A stretch of DNA of 64,000 nt. Origin: Flectonema sp. DT1601 (Eukaryota > Euglenozoa > Diplonemea > Diplonemida > Diplonemidae). The translations under genes and the position numbers were made by a program. This document shows, piece by piece, positions 19,241 to 27,423 of this stretch. Location of the stretch: contig OZ025821.1 in NCBI GenBank assembly GCA_964019425.1, positions 883,001 to 947,000 of the forward strand, given 5' to 3'. The notes under the pieces were generated by a model. That model searched no databases. It saw nothing but the letters and a program-made list of their open reading frames with translations, and was not told the origin of the DNA. Numbering within the stretch: position 1 is the first letter of the stretch; the number at the start of each line of letters is the position of its first letter.

Positions 19241-19642
19241 ATGGTCAAGTCAATCAGCAGACGTAAGCAGAGAAAGGCTCACTTCACTGCTCCTAGTCAC
19301 ATTAGACGTATCATCATGAGCACTCCATTGTCATCAGAACTGAGAGAGAAGCACAACGTAAGATCCGTACCAATCAGAAAAGATGATGAAGTTAGAATTA
19401 AGAGAGGATCACACAAGGGAAGAGATGGAAAGGTAACCTGTGTGTACAGAAAGAAGTGGGCTGTTCACATTGACAAGGTTACCAGAGAGAAGGCTAACGG
19501 TAGTACCGTTCAGGTTCCAATCCACCCTTCCAACCTTGAAGTTATTAAATTGAAGTTGGACAATGACAGAAAGAAGCTTCTTCTTCGTAAGGACCGTAAG
19601 GCCAACGCTAAGAGCACTGGCAAGATGACTGACATCAACTAA
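19241..19642 (+). CDS. RPL26: Ribosomal protein L26 (uL24), copy 1 of 3
   Basis: 133 residues of cytosolic large-subunit protein uL24/L26: a basic N-terminus ([20 protein letters not shown]), the KOW motif around [20 protein letters not shown] (about residues 50-70) and a basic C-terminal helix. It contacts 25S-type rRNA near the tunnel exit. No intron. The leader is AATCG-like: the 16 bases before the ATG (TATCGTTCCTAACAAA) are identical in copy 2. The coding sequence differs from copies 2 and 3 at single silent sites only, while intergenic sequence on both sides is unrelated. Confidence 0.97.
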   Translation: MVKSISRRKQRKAHFTAPSHIRRIIMSTPLSSELREKHNVRSVPIRKDDEVRIKRGSHKGRDGKVTCVYRKKWAVHIDKVTREKANGSTVQVPIHPSNLEVIKLKLDNDRKKLLLRKDRKANAKSTGKMTDIN

Positions 19643-20101
19643 AGTGGCAACACGTATTCTCTCTTTTTTCCTTTTTGAAACATTTTTTTTAGAGTTTTTT
19701 TTTGTTTTGAAGCATAGCAAATAACAAAAAAAAGATACAAAAAAAACTGGGAAAAAAAAAAAAAAAAGGGGAAGACAGTGGGGAAAAGCAAAAAAAAAAA
19801 GATAGGAAACGAAAAAAAAAAAAAAAAAAAAAAAATACTAAGCACTCGCAACTTTGACACACAAGAACAACATCGTGTCGTATTGAGTGCTGGGCTGGTA
19901 CCATTTTGTCAACGGGATGGATGATTTGTGAATTAGTTTTTTTTAAATATTTTATTATTTCATTCAGACATCACAATTAAAGACTTGTCCTAAAAGTAAT
20001 ACAACCCTGTACAATCATATCGCTGAATACAAACCGTACTCGCTGAACTCATCAGTTTGTTTCTTACTCTGTATCTTACTACAGATATCGTTCCTAACAA
20101 A
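19643..20101. other. Spacer between RPL26 copies 1 and 2
   Basis: Rich in A runs (19750-19835). Unrelated to the next spacer. The acceptor for copy 2 is TCTTACTACAG ending at 20084. Confidence 0.6.
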
Positions 20102-20503
20102 ATGGTCAAGTCAATCAGCAGACGTAAGCAGAGAAAGGCTCACTTCACTGCTCCTAGTCACATTAGACGTATCATCATGAGCACTCCATTGTCATCAGAA
20201 CTGAGAGAGAAGCACAACGTAAGATCCGTACCAATCAGAAAAGATGATGAAGTTAGAATTAAGAGAGGATCACACAAGGGAAGAGATGGAAAGGTAACCT
20301 GTGTGTACAGAAAGAAGTGGGCTGTTCACATTGACAAGGTTACCAGAGAGAAGGCTAACGGTAGTACCGTTCAGGTTCCAATCCACCCTTCCAACCTTGA
20401 AGTTATTAAATTGAAGTTGGACAATGACAGAAAGAAGCTTCTTCTTCGTAAGGACCGTAAGGCCAACGCTAAGAGCACTGGCAAGATGACCGACATCAAC
20501 TAG
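20102..20503 (+). CDS. RPL26: Ribosomal protein L26 (uL24), copy 2 of 3
   Basis: The same 133-residue protein as copies 1 and 3. Nucleotide differences are one silent T to C near the end (GATGACCGAC) and the stop codon, TAG instead of TAA. The start is fixed by identity with the other copies; an upstream in-frame extension to about 20057 crosses the acceptor site and should not be annotated. The 5' leader similarity with copy 1 starts 2-3 bases after the AG of the presumed trans-splice acceptor. Confidence 0.97.
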   Translation: MVKSISRRKQRKAHFTAPSHIRRIIMSTPLSSELREKHNVRSVPIRKDDEVRIKRGSHKGRDGKVTCVYRKKWAVHIDKVTREKANGSTVQVPIHPSNLEVIKLKLDNDRKKLLLRKDRKANAKSTGKMTDIN

Positions 20504-20794
20504 ACTGAGGTAGTTGTAATTATCCTCATTAAGTGTTTTATTTAATCTAGGCGGCTATCAGATTTCCTTATTATTGATCACCTGAAAATTATCCATCTAC
20601 TACACGTTTCAGACACATCACAAAGAAGAAGGAAACCAGGAAAAGGAATACACTCAAACTACACTTGCTGTAAAAAAACACAGAGTGTAATCTCCTCTCA
20701 GCAATTCGATGTTTTATTCACTCTTTTTCCTTTTCTTTAAAAGGCCGTAGTCACTCAAAAACTATGAAGTTAACCTTTTCAGGGTTATTTTATG

Positions 20795-20825
<31 letters not shown>

Positions 20826-21197
20826 GTATTGTACAGCGCAACAGGTTCACTTATGCGTATTTTACGAGTCGTTATCAACAGTGTGTTTGTAAGTAAGGAC
20901 ATGTGTTTTGAACTTTATCAACAAGTGTTTTCTAAACAGATTACTGAAGTTAAATGTGATGGTGTCGAGTTGGTATGTTGATCTTCTTTGATGTTTTCAA
21001 TTTTCGATTTTTTTTTTTTTTCATCTCGAAAGACACGTTTTTACGAGCGAAAAGAGAATTGTGCCATCGTAGCGTTAACACCCCTTTACTTTATAGGATT
21101 GTTTTCGGTTGTGCACAAACAATTGTTTAGTGAGGTGCCGATTCTTTTTTTGTAAACTTCGCTTCATTTTCTTTTCAGCCCCACCCCCCCTAACAAA
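20504..21197. other. Spacer between RPL26 copies 2 and 3, with repeat G1
   Basis: Holds an A run near 20793-20822, a T run near 21008-21021 and a family G repeat at 21043-21145. The acceptor for copy 3 is TTCTTTTCAG ending at 21178. Confidence 0.6.
21043..21145 (+). repeat. Dispersed repeat G1
   Basis: Shares AAAGAGAATTGTG, the CA-CGTA-C block, TATAGGATT or TTAGGATT, GGTTGTGCACAAAC and GCCGATTCTTTTTTT with 23098-23225. Both lie upstream of a T-rich segment. Confidence 0.55.
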
Positions 21198-21599
21198 ATG
21201 GTCAAGTCAATCAGCAGACGTAAGCAGAGAAAGGCTCACTTCACTGCTCCTAGTCACATTAGACGTATCATCATGAGCACTCCATTGTCATCAGAACTGA
21301 GAGAGAAGCACAACGTAAGATCCGTACCAATCAGAAAAGATGATGAAGTTAGAATTAAGAGAGGATCACACAAGGGAAGAGATGGAAAGGTAACCTGCGT
21401 GTACAGAAAGAAGTGGGCTGTTCACATTGACAAGGTTACCAGAGAGAAGGCTAACGGTAGTACCGTTCAGGTTCCAATCCACCCTTCCAACCTTGAAGTT
21501 ATTAAATTGAAGTTGGACAATGACAGAAAGAAGCTTCTTCTTCGTAAGGACCGTAAGGCCAACGCTAAGAGCACTGGCAAGATGACTGACATCAACTAA
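21198..21599 (+). CDS. RPL26: Ribosomal protein L26 (uL24), copy 3 of 3
   Basis: Protein identical to copies 1 and 2. It differs from copy 1 at one silent site (ACCTGCGTG for ACCTGTGTG). The leader is different: CCCCACCCCCCCTAACAAA, sharing only the last nine bases with the others. Similarity ends almost exactly at the stop codon in all three genes, so the UTRs have diverged while the coding region has been held the same. Confidence 0.97.
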   Translation: MVKSISRRKQRKAHFTAPSHIRRIIMSTPLSSELREKHNVRSVPIRKDDEVRIKRGSHKGRDGKVTCVYRKKWAVHIDKVTREKANGSTVQVPIHPSNLEVIKLKLDNDRKKLLLRKDRKANAKSTGKMTDIN

Positions 21600-21991
21600 A
21601 GTGCTAGTTGACCAGTGGTTTTATCATTTTCTCTGCGTCTTGATGGAAAAAAAAAAAAAAAAAAAAAAAAAATTGTAGGTCGATAAAAAAAAAGGAACCC
21701 CCTTCCCCATCCTCATCCCAGCCAACCCACGCCAAATGTTTTTATTCCTTTTTTAATCGAACAAAATAATTTTAAAAAAGTTAGTTATGAGAATTTAATA
21801 ATTATGATATTTTTTTTTCCAGTTTATGACGTACATGAAAACAACAAGTCTTGCTTTAAGCGAGAAGGGAGTAGTTATCAGATATCGACTTCCATGGCCA
21901 CCGTCCTGCTGTCTCAGATGTGATGAGTGACTTGTATTGTGTATACTTAAGACCTGTTCTTATTATCAACAGAAAAAAAACAAAAAAAACA
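21600..21991. other. Intergenic stretch
   Basis: Holds an A run near 21646-21671 and a T run near 21810-21818. A short GC-richer part (21830-21925) is part of an upstream frame extension of the next gene but lies before its acceptor-like CAACAG at 21972. Confidence 0.5.
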
Positions 21992-23056
21992 ATGGTTCGA
22001 TGGGGAGTTCTCGCAACAGGTGGAATTGCCAACGATTTCTCAAAGGCGTTGTCTTTGTCGGGTGCGAAATTGCATGCATGCGCATCTAGAAGTGAGGATT
22101 CAGCGAAGAATTTTGCTGAAAAACATGGTTTTGCAAAACACTACGACACGTATGAGGGATTGTGTGGAGACTCTGACGTTGATGTCATCTACATTGCGAC
22201 ACCTCACAGCATGCATTATGAAAATATATTAATGTGCATTGCGGCGGGTAAGAATATCCTTTGTGAGAAGCCACTATGTGCTTCTCTTTGGCAAGCAGAG
22301 AGAGTGATTGAAGCTGCTCGTGAGGCGAATGTATTTTTGATGGAGGGGATGTGGACTCGATTCTTCCCAGCAACTAAAAGTATTTTATCTAAAATTGATG
22401 AAGGAATATTGGGAGATCTCCTCAGCATCAACACTTCCTTTGGATTTAAATCAGAACCCACCATGAACAAAAGATTATTTCTTCCCGAACTAGCCGGAGG
22501 TGCCATTATGGACGTCGGAATCTACCCTATACACTGGACTATAATGCTGTTGGGAGAACCAGACAATATTCAGGCTTCAGGTGGACTTACTGAAACAGGA
22601 GTTGATGACCAGGTCTCATGTTTACTCTCTTGGAATGATAAACCAGGTGTGTCTGCTTCCATTCAAATGTCTTTCAAAGCAACTCTTCCAAATGAAAGTA
22701 CCATCGTTGGTTCGAAGGGAATCATCAAAGTTTCAGCTCCGTTTCATACTCCTCGAGAGTATTTCTGTAAGTTGCATGATGAGTCAAAAGCGTTAGATCC
22801 TCTTCTTGGTAATCCGATAAATCAAACACACGAATTTCAAATGGAACCTCCCCTTGGGAATTACTGTGCTGAGGGGTTTAATTTCGTCAGCTCTCAAGGT
22901 TTTGTATATCAAATCAAAGCTGTTGAGGAAGCTATCGAACAAGGTCTCAAACAGCACCCTGACATGACACACAACAGAACACTGGCTGCTGCCCGTGTAA
23001 CTCAAAAATTGAGAGAAATTGTTGGAGTCAGATACCCATTCGATGAGGAAAAGTAG
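21992..23056 (+). CDS. Gfo/Idh/MocA-family NAD(P) oxidoreductase (dihydrodiol dehydrogenase-like)
   Basis: 354 residues. The Rossmann domain opens with WGVLATGGIANDF (residues 4-16), the G-x-G-x-x-A type dinucleotide loop, and continues to VDVIYIATPHSMHYEN and the conserved ILCEKPLCAS with the catalytic Lys near residue 93. The C-terminal alpha/beta domain includes FLMEGMWTRFFP and GGAIMDVGIYPIHW, typical of the dimeric dihydrodiol dehydrogenase/D-xylose dehydrogenase branch. These enzymes oxidise sugars or trans-dihydrodiols with NADP; the substrate is not determined. Start chosen at 21992 because the upstream frame crosses the acceptor-like CAACAG; the protein then starts two residues before the first beta strand, as is usual. 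Confidence 0.93.
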   Translation: MVRWGVLATGGIANDFSKALSLSGAKLHACASRSEDSAKNFAEKHGFAKHYDTYEGLCGDSDVDVIYIATPHSMHYENILMCIAAGKNILCEKPLCASLWQAERVIEAAREANVFLMEGMWTRFFPATKSILSKIDEGILGDLLSINTSFGFKSEPTMNKRLFLPELAGGAIMDVGIYPIHWTIMLLGEPDNIQASGGLTETGVDDQVSCLLSWNDKPGVSASIQMSFKATLPNESTIVGSKGIIKVSAPFHTPREYFCKLHDESKALDPLLGNPINQTHEFQMEPPLGNYCAEGFNFVSSQGFVYQIKAVEEAIEQGLKQHPDMTHNRTLAAARVTQKLREIVGVRYPFDEEK

Positions 23057-23097
23057 GGCGGGTATTGCATTTCTTTTTTGTACCTACAAACCCATTG

Positions 23098-23225
23098 TTC
23101 GGTAGAAAGAGAATTGTGGCAGCGTAACTACCTATTCCTTTATTAGGATTTTCTACCGGTTGCGAACAAACAAAATAAAAGTGTGAGTGAGTAAGTAAAA
23201 AGTGAAGTTTGCCGATTCTTTTTTT
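23098..23225 (+). repeat. Dispersed repeat G2
   Basis: Related to 21043-21145. It contains an inverted pair CGGTAGAAA (near 23100) and TTTCTACCG (near 23150), so the transcript could fold into a hairpin. Confidence 0.55.
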
Positions 23226-23248
23226 TTTTTTTTTTGTTTGTATATTGA

Positions 23249-23386
23249 TGACATCGGAGAAGGAAACAGGTTCAGATTAAGAGCCGTAATGTTTATTTTT
23301 ATGGTTAAAAATGTTATCTGTTTTCCCGTTGTGCCATCAGTAATACGTGTCTGTGATCAAATAAATATATGGCTTAATCTGAATGG
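23249..23386 (+). repeat. Dispersed repeat A2
   Basis: Contains the inverted ends TTCAGATTAAG and CTTAATCTGAA that mark family A, plus GTGCCATCAGTAATAC shared with 31335-31481. The 5' hairpin is degraded here. Confidence 0.65.
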
Positions 23387-23394
23387 TTTTCTTT

Positions 23395-23500
23395 GGGCAC
23401 GAAACCGTGAACCGACTTAAACTGATAAAAAGAAAAGGGAGGTTTACGTGTGTTCTTTTTTTAGCTCTTACGATTCGCATATACACAAAGTATTTCTGTG
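23395..23500 (-). repeat. Dispersed repeat B3, inverted
   Basis: Reverse complement of family B: GCACGAAACCGTGAACCGAC, TTAAACTGATAAA, GGAGGTTTACGTGTG. Very like 23931-24040. Confidence 0.75.
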
Positions 23501-23518
23501 AGTTTATGTTTTTTTTTT

Positions 23519-23926
23519 TGCACCGACGAAGTCGGAGAAGAAACTATTCAGATTAAGAGCCGTTATTTATTATGTCGTGTTATCTATTTCCCTGTGCGCC
23601 AGTAAAACTAGCTGCGATCAACAAAGGCCACAGCTCAAACTTCATGGGGAACGAGATGCTCTGCGCATTGTTTGAGACAGCAGGTGCAGCTGATCTGCAA
23701 GTGAACTGCAGCTGTGGATACCAAGTCCCAGCGTGCAGACGAATATACGCGGGGCACTAAAGCGCCGGGTGGTAGAATCTGTTTGCCTAGTTTACCTCAT
23801 CAATGTAATTTTTTGGGTGAATATTCCTCGTTTGTTCTTTCTCTTTCCTTTCCTTTATCCGCAAGCGGTCCCTATGGGTTTTAGAGCTTCGATCAACAAA
23901 ATATATGGCTTAATCTGAATGGTTTT
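23519..23926 (+). repeat. Dispersed repeat A3, interrupted by another insertion
   Basis: Starts TGCACCGACGAAGTCGGAG with a perfect CCGAC-GAA-GTCGG hairpin, then ATTCAGATTAAG. The copy is interrupted after CGATCAACAAA (23615-23625); the same 11 bases resume at 23890-23900 and the family A sequence continues to CTTAATCTGAATGG. The intact sister A4 has no insertion at this point. Confidence 0.8.
23626..23889. mobile_element. 264-bp insertion with 11-bp target duplication inside A3
   Basis: A GC-richer segment (AT homopolymers are absent from its first ~130 bases) lying exactly between the two copies of CGATCAACAAA. The family is not recognised. It has no long open frame, no terminal inverted repeats that I can see, and no other copy in the window. 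The 11-bp duplication marks it as an insertion. Confidence 0.6.
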
Positions 23927-23930
23927 CTTT

Positions 23931-24040
23931 GGGCACGAAACCGTGAACCGACTTAAACTGATAAAAAGAAAAGGGAGGTTTACGTGTGTTCTTTTTTTAG
24001 CTCTTACGATTCGCATATACACAAAGTATTTCTGTGAGTT
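23931..24040 (-). repeat. Dispersed repeat B4, inverted
   Basis: Near-identical to B3 at 23395-23500, in the same position relative to its neighbouring family A copies, so the two arose by duplication of a combined A-B unit rather than by separate insertion. Confidence 0.75.
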
Positions 24041-24053
24041 TATGTTTTTTTTT

Positions 24054-24203
24054 TGCACCGACGAAGTCGGAGAAGAAACTATTCAGATTAAGAGCCGTTA
24101 TTTATTATGTCATGTTATCTTTGATAACTAAACTAACTATCTATTTCCCTGTGCGCCAGTAAAACTAGCTGCGATCAACAAAATATAAGGCTTATCTGAA
24201 TGG
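24054..24203 (+). repeat. Dispersed repeat A4, complete
   Basis: Complete family A copy: T run, TGCACCGACGAAGTCGG hairpin, ATTCAGATTAAG, about 110 bases, then CTTATCTGAATGG (one base short of the usual CTTAATCTGAAT) and another T run. Confidence 0.75.
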
Positions 24204-24335
24204 TTTTTTTTTTTTTGCTGCTTACCTGACCGCTACTAACTTTCAAGGACAGGTCAGAACTAATGATAACTGTTCAGAGTGTGGTGTGCAATTGCGATCA
24301 GCCGTATCTTTTTTCAGACAGTATTCCACAAAAAA

Positions 24336-24986
24336 ATGAAAAGCAGCAGCGAAACCCAACAAAGCGTTTTAATTGTACGACATGGTGAAAGACTCGACGA
24401 AGTAGACAAGAGAGGATGGTTTAAAATCTGCACAAATGATAACTGGCACGATCCCCCAATTACTCAAAGAGGAAAGGAACAATCGACTACTGCAGGAAAG
24501 AGATTACACGAATACTTATCTGAAATTGAGATGATCAAAAATTCAAAATTATACACAAGTCCATCCCTTAGAACAGTTGGAACTGCTGCGAAGATCGGAC
24601 TTGAAATTGAAAGAAGTGAAATGATATTAACACCAGGGCTGTATCAGTGCTCTGCTGCTGCTAAGAGAGATGGGCTTGAGAATCTCATATTATCACCGTC
24701 TGACACGGAACAGTTCATCTCTTGTTCTGATAGTTTCCCAATATCAGAACGTGTCCACGGAACTACCTCTGACACTTTCATGTCATCTTTGAATTCAATT
24801 ATTGATTGCGCCACTGATGACGAATCCTTTCCGATAGTAGTTACTCACAGAGAAGGTCTGTACGACCTAATGGAAGAGTGTAATGTCCCAATAAGAAGAT
24901 TACCCTACTGCGTTTGTATGGAATTTATGAGAGACAGAGAAACGAAAGAATGGTCGTTTGGTAAATTCATTCATCCGTTGAATTAA
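24336..24986 (+). CDS. Histidine phosphatase superfamily protein
   Basis: 216 residues. The catalytic motif LIVRHGERLDEVD is at residues ~11-23, with the phospho-accepting His of RHGE. The second Arg lies in LYTSPSLRTVGTA near residue 75, and the second catalytic His is in VVTHREGLYDL near residue 170. This is the branch-1 phosphoglycerate-mutase-like fold as in UBASH3/STS phosphatases or small broad-specificity phosphatases. The GWFKICTNDNWHDPPITQRGKEQ region resembles the 'WxxDPPLTxxGxxQ' stretch of those eukaryotic proteins. The substrate is unknown. Start chosen at 24336, 18 bases after TTTTTTCAG. Confidence 0.9.
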   Translation: MKSSSETQQSVLIVRHGERLDEVDKRGWFKICTNDNWHDPPITQRGKEQSTTAGKRLHEYLSEIEMIKNSKLYTSPSLRTVGTAAKIGLEIERSEMILTPGLYQCSAAAKRDGLENLILSPSDTEQFISCSDSFPISERVHGTTSDTFMSSLNSIIDCATDDESFPIVVTHREGLYDLMEECNVPIRRLPYCVCMEFMRDRETKEWSFGKFIHPLN

Positions 24987-25106
24987 TTTTTGTTTAGAAA
25001 AAAACTAATTAAATTGAAACTTCTCTCTCTCTCTCTGTTATTTGCATCTTACTTAGTTCTCACTGTATCTATGCACTAATGTTGAATTATCAGTTTTGTT
25101 GTTTAT

Positions 25107-25200
25107 TGTTAAGTTATTGAATGACAACACATAAAAAGAGATGTGTTTGCAACTGAGTTAGAAACATTTATTATAATGTAAAGTATTTACGTCATAACAC
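25107..25200 (+). repeat. Dispersed repeat J1
   Basis: GAATGACAACAC, AAAGAGATGTGT, TTATAATGTAAAGTATTTACGTCA; related to 35817-35960 and 45715-45900. Confidence 0.55.
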
Positions 25201-25475
25201 GGTTACCTTTTTAGGTCAAATTGTAATCGTAGCTAATGTTTTTTTTATTTTTAGTTTGATATTTTTAAATTTAAACATTTCAAATCCTCCCCATAACGAG
25301 AGTTTATGGGATGTGTTTTTTTTTTTTTTTTTTTTTTTTTAAATCTCACCGAGATACTTTTACTAGTTTCCAGTACTCTTTGAGTGTCAACATAACCGAT
25401 ACTCGGTAGTCTGATGGACTTGATAACTAACTTAGAACGATAGCAACTTCAACATAGAATGAAGTCCCTTAGAAC

Positions 25476-25644
25476 TTACTGATGAAGGCCTAAAAAGGGA
25501 CAAGTAGTATAAGATTAAGGCTCCTGAAACTACGTATTCTATTACCCTTTTGATGTTAGGAAACTGCAGAAATGAATACTTTTCTTTTTTACTAATCTCT
25601 ACTTTTCTTGTTCTCGCTTTCTGTTCCAAAATTAATGATACTAA
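25476..25644 (+). repeat. SINE-like repeat C2
   Basis: Full-length relative of 4910-5078, starting at ACTGATGAAGGCC and ending at TTAATGATAC. About 165 bases with few differences. I could not find a target duplication around this copy. Confidence 0.75.
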
Positions 25645-25690
25645 CTTTCCCATTAATGCATTAATGTTTTCTAGCTGTAACGACCTGCAG

Positions 25691-25740
25691 GCCATGGGAT
25701 GCTCAACCTGTAGTGCGTAGTCCCCGAGTCAATTTGACTT
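25691..25740 (+). repeat. Dispersed repeat K1
   Basis: ATGGGATGCTCAACCTG, then TAGTCCCCGA; matches 45367-45430. Confidence 0.5.
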
Positions 25741-25764
25741 GACAGCATTTCTTTCTCTGGTAGT

Positions 25765-25850
25765 TTATTTAAAGCATGCGATTTTGCGTGGACAGAATCC
25801 AGTTATAATGATCCACGTGCGTGTTAACCTTAACCGTGATTTATACTCCT
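25765..25850 (+). repeat. Dispersed repeat I1
   Basis: Shares AAAGCATGCGATTTTG, GTGGACAGAATCCAG and TTATAATGAT with 42714-42800. Confidence 0.65.
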
Positions 25851-26059
25851 TTCACGTTGGTGTAAATTCACCCCCTCCAACTCAACAAGTCTCTGTCACT
25901 GTGTCTACTGTTGTGTAGGGAATCCATCTGGTAATCTAATATCCCTCTTTTTGGAAGATATGCTTATTTTCATAACACGTTCTCTCTGCCCTAGCCTTTT
26001 GCTAATTACTTTGTGAAAAAAAAAGAAATGCAAATCAAATTACTTTTTCCTTTCTCAGA

Positions 26060-26122
26060 ATGACTCAAAATGAGGATTCTACCAAAACAGAACCTTCTTG
26101 GGATCACGTGGAGTCATTTTAA
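26060..26122 (+). promoter_or_regulatory. Overlapping upstream ORF of the RlmN-like gene
   Basis: The first ATG after the acceptor AG at 26057-26058 is out of frame with the protein and gives a 20-codon frame (MTQNEDSTKT...). It overlaps the true start at 26070, so ribosomes would have to scan past it, or the acceptor used lies between the two ATGs. It may lower translation. Confidence 0.5.
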
Positions 26123-27218
26123 TAACATGATGAGTTTGGAAGGGGTTCCAGATATCCATCAAACAAAACTTTGGAAGAGATTACACGTGCATGGTTTGCT
26201 AGATATGGGATCACTGTGTGAAGATTTAGGAACCAAAACAAGAGAAATAATTAAGAATAACTACTCAATAAGCGACGTCAACATCCTAGAAGACATAGTT
26301 GACAATGCCAGCGGTGGGAGGAAATTGACTATTGACCTTGGGTATAGCAGACCGATAGAGACCGTAGTCATACCTCGTATGATGAATGGAAAAAAAACCA
26401 GCACTGTTTGTGTATCATCACAGACGGGTTGTACGTTAACATGTGCGTTCTGTGCTACAGGTCAAATGACAAAGGGATCGAAGTTATCAAATATTTCTAC
26501 TTCCGGGATTGTTTCCCAAGTCATGGCTGCTCGTCGAGTTCTTGGTCAATACAGCGGAACACCAAAAGAAGTGAGTACTCGTCAAACAGTTTCTAACATA
26601 GTGTTCATGGGAATGGGTGAACCAGGATACAACAGTAGAAATGTCTTACAAGCATCATCCATACTAAGCTGTGGAAGATCAAAAGGAATAAGTAAAGGAA
26701 GAATATTAATATCTACTTCAGGTGTGATTCCATTCATGTCTAAAGTGACTAATGATGGATATCAATTGGCTTTATCACTACATGCTGCTGATGATGATCT
26801 GCGTTCGTACTTAGTTCCTCTCAATAAAAGATGGAACATAAATGAGTTGTTGACTATATTAACGAAATGGTATCCCGTAGGAATGCCATCATCGTCTCAA
26901 AGAGTAATGATTGAATATACTCTCATCAAAGATGTCAACGACTCTCCCAGTCAAGCAATCCAGCTTGCTGAAGTGTTGGCTCCAATACATTGTCATCTTA
27001 ATATCATTCCGTTTAATACGGTGCAGTCTTTGCCTTTTGAATCACCAACTGCTGATGGTGTGCAGTTTTTTAAAAATGTTTTTCGAGACAAAAGTAAAAC
27101 TTTAGTTTCACATCCTATAAGCGTCTCAGTAAGACTAACGATGGGTACTGGTATTGATGCTGCCTGTGGTCAATTATCACTTCAGGTTGAGAAGCATACC
27201 AAAACTGTCGTCGTTTAG
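26070..27218 (+). CDS. RlmN-like radical SAM rRNA/tRNA adenine-C2 methyltransferase
   Basis: 382 residues. The radical-SAM cluster motif is CTLTCAFC (Cys at about 121, 125 and 128), preceded by VCVSSQTG, which carries the Cys equivalent to E. coli RlmN C118. The second catalytic Cys lies in DAACGQL (about residue 369), equivalent to C355, and the MGMGEPGYN motif is at about residue 184. Both catalytic cysteines and the 4Fe-4S ligands are thus present, so an active enzyme that makes 2-methyladenosine in rRNA or tRNA is likely. In eukaryotes RlmN-like proteins usually act in organelles; the N-terminus shows no strong targeting signal. An earlier ATG at 26060, two bases after TTTCTCAG, opens an overlapping 20-codon frame that ends at 26120. 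Confidence 0.93.
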   Translation: MRILPKQNLLGITWSHFNNMMSLEGVPDIHQTKLWKRLHVHGLLDMGSLCEDLGTKTREIIKNNYSISDVNILEDIVDNASGGRKLTIDLGYSRPIETVVIPRMMNGKKTSTVCVSSQTGCTLTCAFCATGQMTKGSKLSNISTSGIVSQVMAARRVLGQYSGTPKEVSTRQTVSNIVFMGMGEPGYNSRNVLQASSILSCGRSKGISKGRILISTSGVIPFMSKVTNDGYQLALSLHAADDDLRSYLVPLNKRWNINELLTILTKWYPVGMPSSSQRVMIEYTLIKDVNDSPSQAIQLAEVLAPIHCHLNIIPFNTVQSLPFESPTADGVQFFKNVFRDKSKTLVSHPISVSVRLTMGTGIDAACGQLSLQVEKHTKTVVV

Positions 27219-27423
27219 TATTTTTATTGATTTACTCGCTTCTATCTCTCATCAGAGTTTTTTTTTTCTTCTTTCCTGGATTTTTTTTTATTCCAGTTAT
27301 CAACAAAAAAAAAAAAAAAAAAAAAGGGGGTATACCTTCTGATGTCATAGATTCTTCACGATGATGAAGTAATGTAATATATTTATTTTTTGATTGACTC
27401 ATACAGTACCTACCCCGAACAAA

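Larger units (their letters stand above)
23057..24335. other. Nested repeat cluster
   Basis: About 1.3 kb with no gene, made almost wholly of repeats: G2, A2, B3 (inverted), A3 split by a GC-richer insertion, B4 (inverted) and A4. The unit 23365-23625 (A end, inverted B, A start) recurs nearly unchanged at 23893-24180. The acceptor for the next gene is TCTTTTTTCAG ending at 24317. Confidence 0.7.
24987..26069. other. Intergenic region with repeats J, C2, K, I
   Basis: About 1.1 kb with no credible gene. It holds a CT microsatellite just after the phosphatase gene, then family J, a long T run at 25318-25340, the complete repeat C2, then families K and I back to back. The acceptor is TTTCTCAG at 26058. 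Confidence 0.6.

Noticed and set aside
23572-23760. Short frame across the nested insertion
   Set aside because: It spans the junction between a repeat and its insert, so it is accidental.
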